Of a stretch of 15,414 nucleotides of DNA, positions 13,213 to 15,414 are shown piece after piece (within the stretch, counting starts at the first letter, position 1; each line of letters starts with the position of its first letter). Source of the stretch: Paracoccaceae bacterium. Lineage in GTDB: Bacteria > Pseudomonadota > Alphaproteobacteria > Rhodobacterales > Rhodobacteraceae. The notes under the pieces were generated by a model. That model did no database searches and was not told the DNA's origin. It saw only the letters and a list, made by a program, of their open reading frames with translations. A program made the translations under genes and the position numbers. The stretch spans positions 1 to 15,414 of the forward strand of contig JAAUPC010000039.1 of assembly GCA_012036325.1 (NCBI GenBank), read 5' to 3'.

Positions 13213-14193
13213 ATGAAGAAACTTGTAACTGCTGCCTTTCTGGCTGCCATGGGCACCGGTGCCCAGGCCGAGGATGTGACGCTGCAGCTGAAATGGGTCA
13301 CCCAGGCCCAGTTCGCGGGCTATTATGTGGCCCAGGCCAAGGGGTTCTATGAGGAAGAGGGGCTGAACGTCACCATCCTGCCGGGTGGCCCGGACATCGC
13401 GCCGACGCAGGTGATCGCGGGTGGCGGGGCTGATGTGATCGTGGAATGGATGCCGGCAGCGCTTGCGGCCCGCGAAAAGGGCCTGCCGCTGGTGAACATC
13501 GCGCAGCCGTTTGCCTCGTCGGGCATGATGCTGACCTGCCTTGCGGAAACCGGCATCACCTCGCCCGCCGACTTTGCCGACAAGACGCTGGGGGTCTGGT
13601 TCTTTGGCAACGAATACCCGTTCCTGAGCTGGATGGCGACGCTGGGTCTGGCGACAGATGGGTCGGCCGGTGGGGTGACGGTGCTGAAGCAGGGGTTCAA
13701 CGTCGACCCCTTGCTGCAAAAGCAGGCGGCCTGCATTTCGACCATGACCTACAACGAATACTGGCAGGTCATTGACGCCGGGATCACGCCGGAACAGCTG
13801 GTGACCTTCAAGTATGAAGACCAGGGCGTGGCGACGCTGGAAGACGGGCTTTACGTGCTGGAAGACAAGCTGGCCGATCCGGCGTTTTCGGAAACGATGG
13901 TCAAGTTCGTGCGTGCCAGCATGAAGGGCTGGAAATACGCCGAAGCCAATGCCAATGAGGCGGCGATGATCGTGCTGGAGAACGACCAGACCGGCGCGCA
14001 GACCGAAACCCACCAGAAGCGGATGATGGGCGAGATTGCCAAGCTGACCGCAGGGTCGACCGGTGCCCTTGACGTCGCTGCGGCGGAACGCACCGTGGCC
14101 ACGCTGCTGGCTGGCGGATCGGATCCGGTGATCACGGCGGCGCCCACGGGTGCCTGGACCAGCGCAATCACGGATGTGGCGCTCGCCCCCTGA
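13213..14193 (+). CDS. ABC transporter substrate-binding protein, NMT1/ThiY-like
   Basis: This 326-residue exported protein supplies substrate to the importer. MKKLVTAAFLAAMGTGAQA is a signal peptide with cleavage predicted after A19. Mature protein begins EDVTLQLKW, typical of NMT1/THI5-like binding proteins, followed by AQFAGYYVAQAKGFYEEEGL and GGPDIAPTQVIAGGGADVI at about 58-76. WFFGNEYPFL (129-138) and TMTYNEYWQV line the expected binding cleft. ThiY in this family binds a formylated aminopyrimidine thiamine precursor. With a full pyrimidine catabolic set beside it, uracil, thymine or a related pyrimidine is the likely cargo, but this is inference. The ATG at 13213 has GGGGAG 6 bases ahead; an in-frame TTG at 13207 is rejected. 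The gene is last in the operon, before a strong terminator. Confidence 0.9.
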   Translation: MKKLVTAAFLAAMGTGAQAEDVTLQLKWVTQAQFAGYYVAQAKGFYEEEGLNVTILPGGPDIAPTQVIAGGGADVIVEWMPAALAAREKGLPLVNIAQPFASSGMMLTCLAETGITSPADFADKTLGVWFFGNEYPFLSWMATLGLATDGSAGGVTVLKQGFNVDPLLQKQAACISTMTYNEYWQVIDAGITPEQLVTFKYEDQGVATLEDGLYVLEDKLADPAFSETMVKFVRASMKGWKYAEANANEAAMIVLENDQTGAQTETHQKRMMGEIAKLTAGSTGALDVAAAERTVATLLAGGSDPVITAAPTGAWTSAITDVALAP

Positions 14194-14209
14194 TCTGACG
14201 CAAGACCTG

Positions 14210-14248
14210 AACCGCGCCCGGGGGAGACTTTGGGCGCGGTTTTCTTTT
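14210..14248 (+). terminator. Rho-independent terminator of the importer operon
   Basis: AACCGCGCCC (14210-14219) pairs perfectly with GGGCGCGGTT (14232-14241) around a 12-base loop, and TTTTCTTTT follows on plus. This is the clearest intrinsic terminator in the window and lies 17 bases after the binding-protein stop. Confidence 0.92.
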
Positions 14249-14254
14249 CAGCGG

Positions 14255-14283
14255 TTGTGAAGTGGGGCGCGGGTCTGTAAATT
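14255..14283 (+). promoter_or_regulatory. Sigma-70-type promoter of the XRE regulator gene
   Basis: TTGTGA (14255-14260) and TAAATT (14278-14283) are separated by exactly 17 bases, placing the start of transcription near 14290 and the ATG about 20 bases later. Both elements are close to consensus and lie directly between a terminator and a gene start. Confidence 0.6.
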
Positions 14284-14308
14284 CCGTGAAGGAACAACAG
14301 GTCACCCC

Positions 14309-15414
14309 ATGCCGCTGTCAGCTCTGACCGGAACCCGCCTGCGCGAAAGACGTCTTGCCAATGGCATCCGGCAGGCGGATCTGGCGGCGATGGTGGGCAT
14401 TTCCGCCAGCTATCTGAACCTGATCGAACATGACCGGCGCAAGGTGCATGGCGCGCTGCTGGTGCGGCTTGCCGATGCGCTTGGTTTTGACCGCACCGCG
14501 CTGGCGCAAGGGTCGGACACTGTCCTGATCGAGGGGTTGCAAAGTGCCGCCTCACGCGGGGGGGCGCTGTCGGTCGAACTGACCGGCCTTGACGATTTCG
14601 CCAGCCGCTTTCCGGGCTGGGCGGGCCTTCTGGTGGCGACGGACGCCCGGGTGCAGACGCTTGAACGCGCGGTTGAGGCGTTGAATGACCGGATGACGCA
14701 TGACCCGCATCTGTCGCAATCGCTGCATGAGGTGCTGTCGTCCTTGTCTTCGGTCCGCGCCACCGCCTCGATCCTGGCTGAGACCGAGGATCTTGACCCG
14801 GATTGGGCGGCGCGGTTTCACAAGAACCTGCATCATGACAGCGAACGGCTGGCAGCGGGGGCCGAGGCGCTGGTGGCCTATCTTGATGCAGGCAGTGCCG
14901 TGGCCGAACAGGGCATCGCCGCCCCGCAGGAAGAGGTGGAAGACTGGCTGAAGGCGCGCGGCTGGGGCTTTGCCGATGCCACGCTGGTTGAGGGCTGTGA
15001 AGCGGAAGTGGCGGCCCTGGCCTCAACCGCTGCGCGGAGCCTGGCGCGGGGCTATCTCGCGCGCGCCCTTGGCGATGCGCGCGCCTTGCCGATGGTGGAC
15101 TTTGGCGCTGCGGTCACTGACCTCGGGCCCGATCCTTTGCCTTGGCGGAGCGCTTTGCCTGTGACCCGTTGCAGGTCTTCCGCCGTCTGGCCACTTTGCC
15201 GGACATCGGGGCCGGGCTCGTGACCTGTGATGCCTCGGGCACGTTGACCTTTCGCAAGCCGACGGCGGGCTTTCCCTTGCCGCGCTTTGGGGCGGCCTGT
15301 CCGCTTTGGCCCTTGTACGCAGCGCTTGGCCGCCCGTCGCAACCGGTGGAAACCGTGGTGGAAATGGCCGGGCAGGGCGGGCGGTTGCACCGGGTCTTGG
15401 CCTGGGCCACGCCG
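14309..15414 (+). pseudogene. XRE-family regulator with C-terminal ScfRs-type domain, frameshifted and cut by the window edge
   Basis: Residues 5-65 are an XRE/Cro helix-turn-helix (RLRERRLANGIRQADLAAMV, then GISASYLNLIEHDRRKV). A helical middle region follows (HEVLSSLSSVRATASILAET, then NLHHDSERLAAGAEALVAYL), which looks like a kinase-type dimerisation hairpin. The frame is lost near 15136-15138: one more T in CCTTTGCC would give LGPDPFALAERFACDPLQVF and continue in the other frame to the window end with FPLPRFGAACPLWPLYAALG, the C-terminal domain of short-chain fatty acyl-CoA regulators. As sequenced the protein would end at 15223. AGGT lies 6 bases ahead of the start. This is a separate transcription unit, and no link to pyrimidines is evident. 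Control of acyl-CoA or glyoxylate metabolism is the family's usual role. Confidence 0.82.

Noticed and set aside
1..15414. CRISPR arrays, tRNA or rRNA genes, transposases, attachment sites
   Set aside because: No regularly spaced repeats, cloverleaf or rRNA-like segments, and no recombinase or transposase signatures were seen on either strand.

Overview
The window looks like a chromosomal segment of a GC-rich alphaproteobacterium, most likely a member of the Rhodobacteraceae. The evidence is codon use, the protein families present, and short intergenic repeats that I recall from that family. The organism is an inference; there is no rRNA or other phylogenetic marker here.

The theme is reductive pyrimidine (uracil/thymine) catabolism with its regulation and a probable import system. 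Left to right: the 3' end of a DedA membrane protein (to 382); preA, a dihydropyrimidine dehydrogenase subunit (446-1744); a small frameshifted gene of unknown function on the minus strand (1802-2102); a RutR-type TetR regulator on minus (2273-2881), divergent from a class III omega-amino acid/beta-alanine:pyruvate aminotransferase (3001-4326); a 28-residue membrane peptide on minus (4329-4415); a small cupin (4482-4883); and a minus-strand pair of a UPF0303 protein (4823-5290) and a second RutR-like TetR (5300-5971). The cupin and the UPF0303 gene converge on two adjacent hairpins. A short divergent region (5972-6080) holds two palindromes close to the RutR operator.

From 6081 everything except one small ORF runs on plus: a Zn-dependent N-carbamoyl-beta-alanine amidohydrolase, an AT-richer insert of unknown function (7351-7976), dihydropyrimidinase (7988-9438), a small membrane protein coupled to it, then an ABC importer consisting of an ATPase, an SMR-size membrane protein, two permeases and an NMT1/ThiY-like binding protein. 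A clear terminator follows at 14210-14248. A separate regulator gene with its own promoter (XRE HTH plus a probable C-terminal ScfRs domain) runs off the right edge.

Working together: PreA (with a PreT partner not seen here) reduces uracil or thymine, dihydropyrimidinase opens the ring, the amidohydrolase releases beta-alanine or beta-aminoisobutyrate, and the aminotransferase converts that to a semialdehyde. The ABC transporter probably brings in a pyrimidine or related compound, and the two TetR proteins probably sense pathway ligands.

A striking property is the number of single-base frameshifts: in dihydropyrimidinase, the second permease, the XRE regulator, the 7351-7976 insert and the 1802-2102 gene. 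Several lie in short homopolymers, so sequence error must be considered before any of these genes is called dead.
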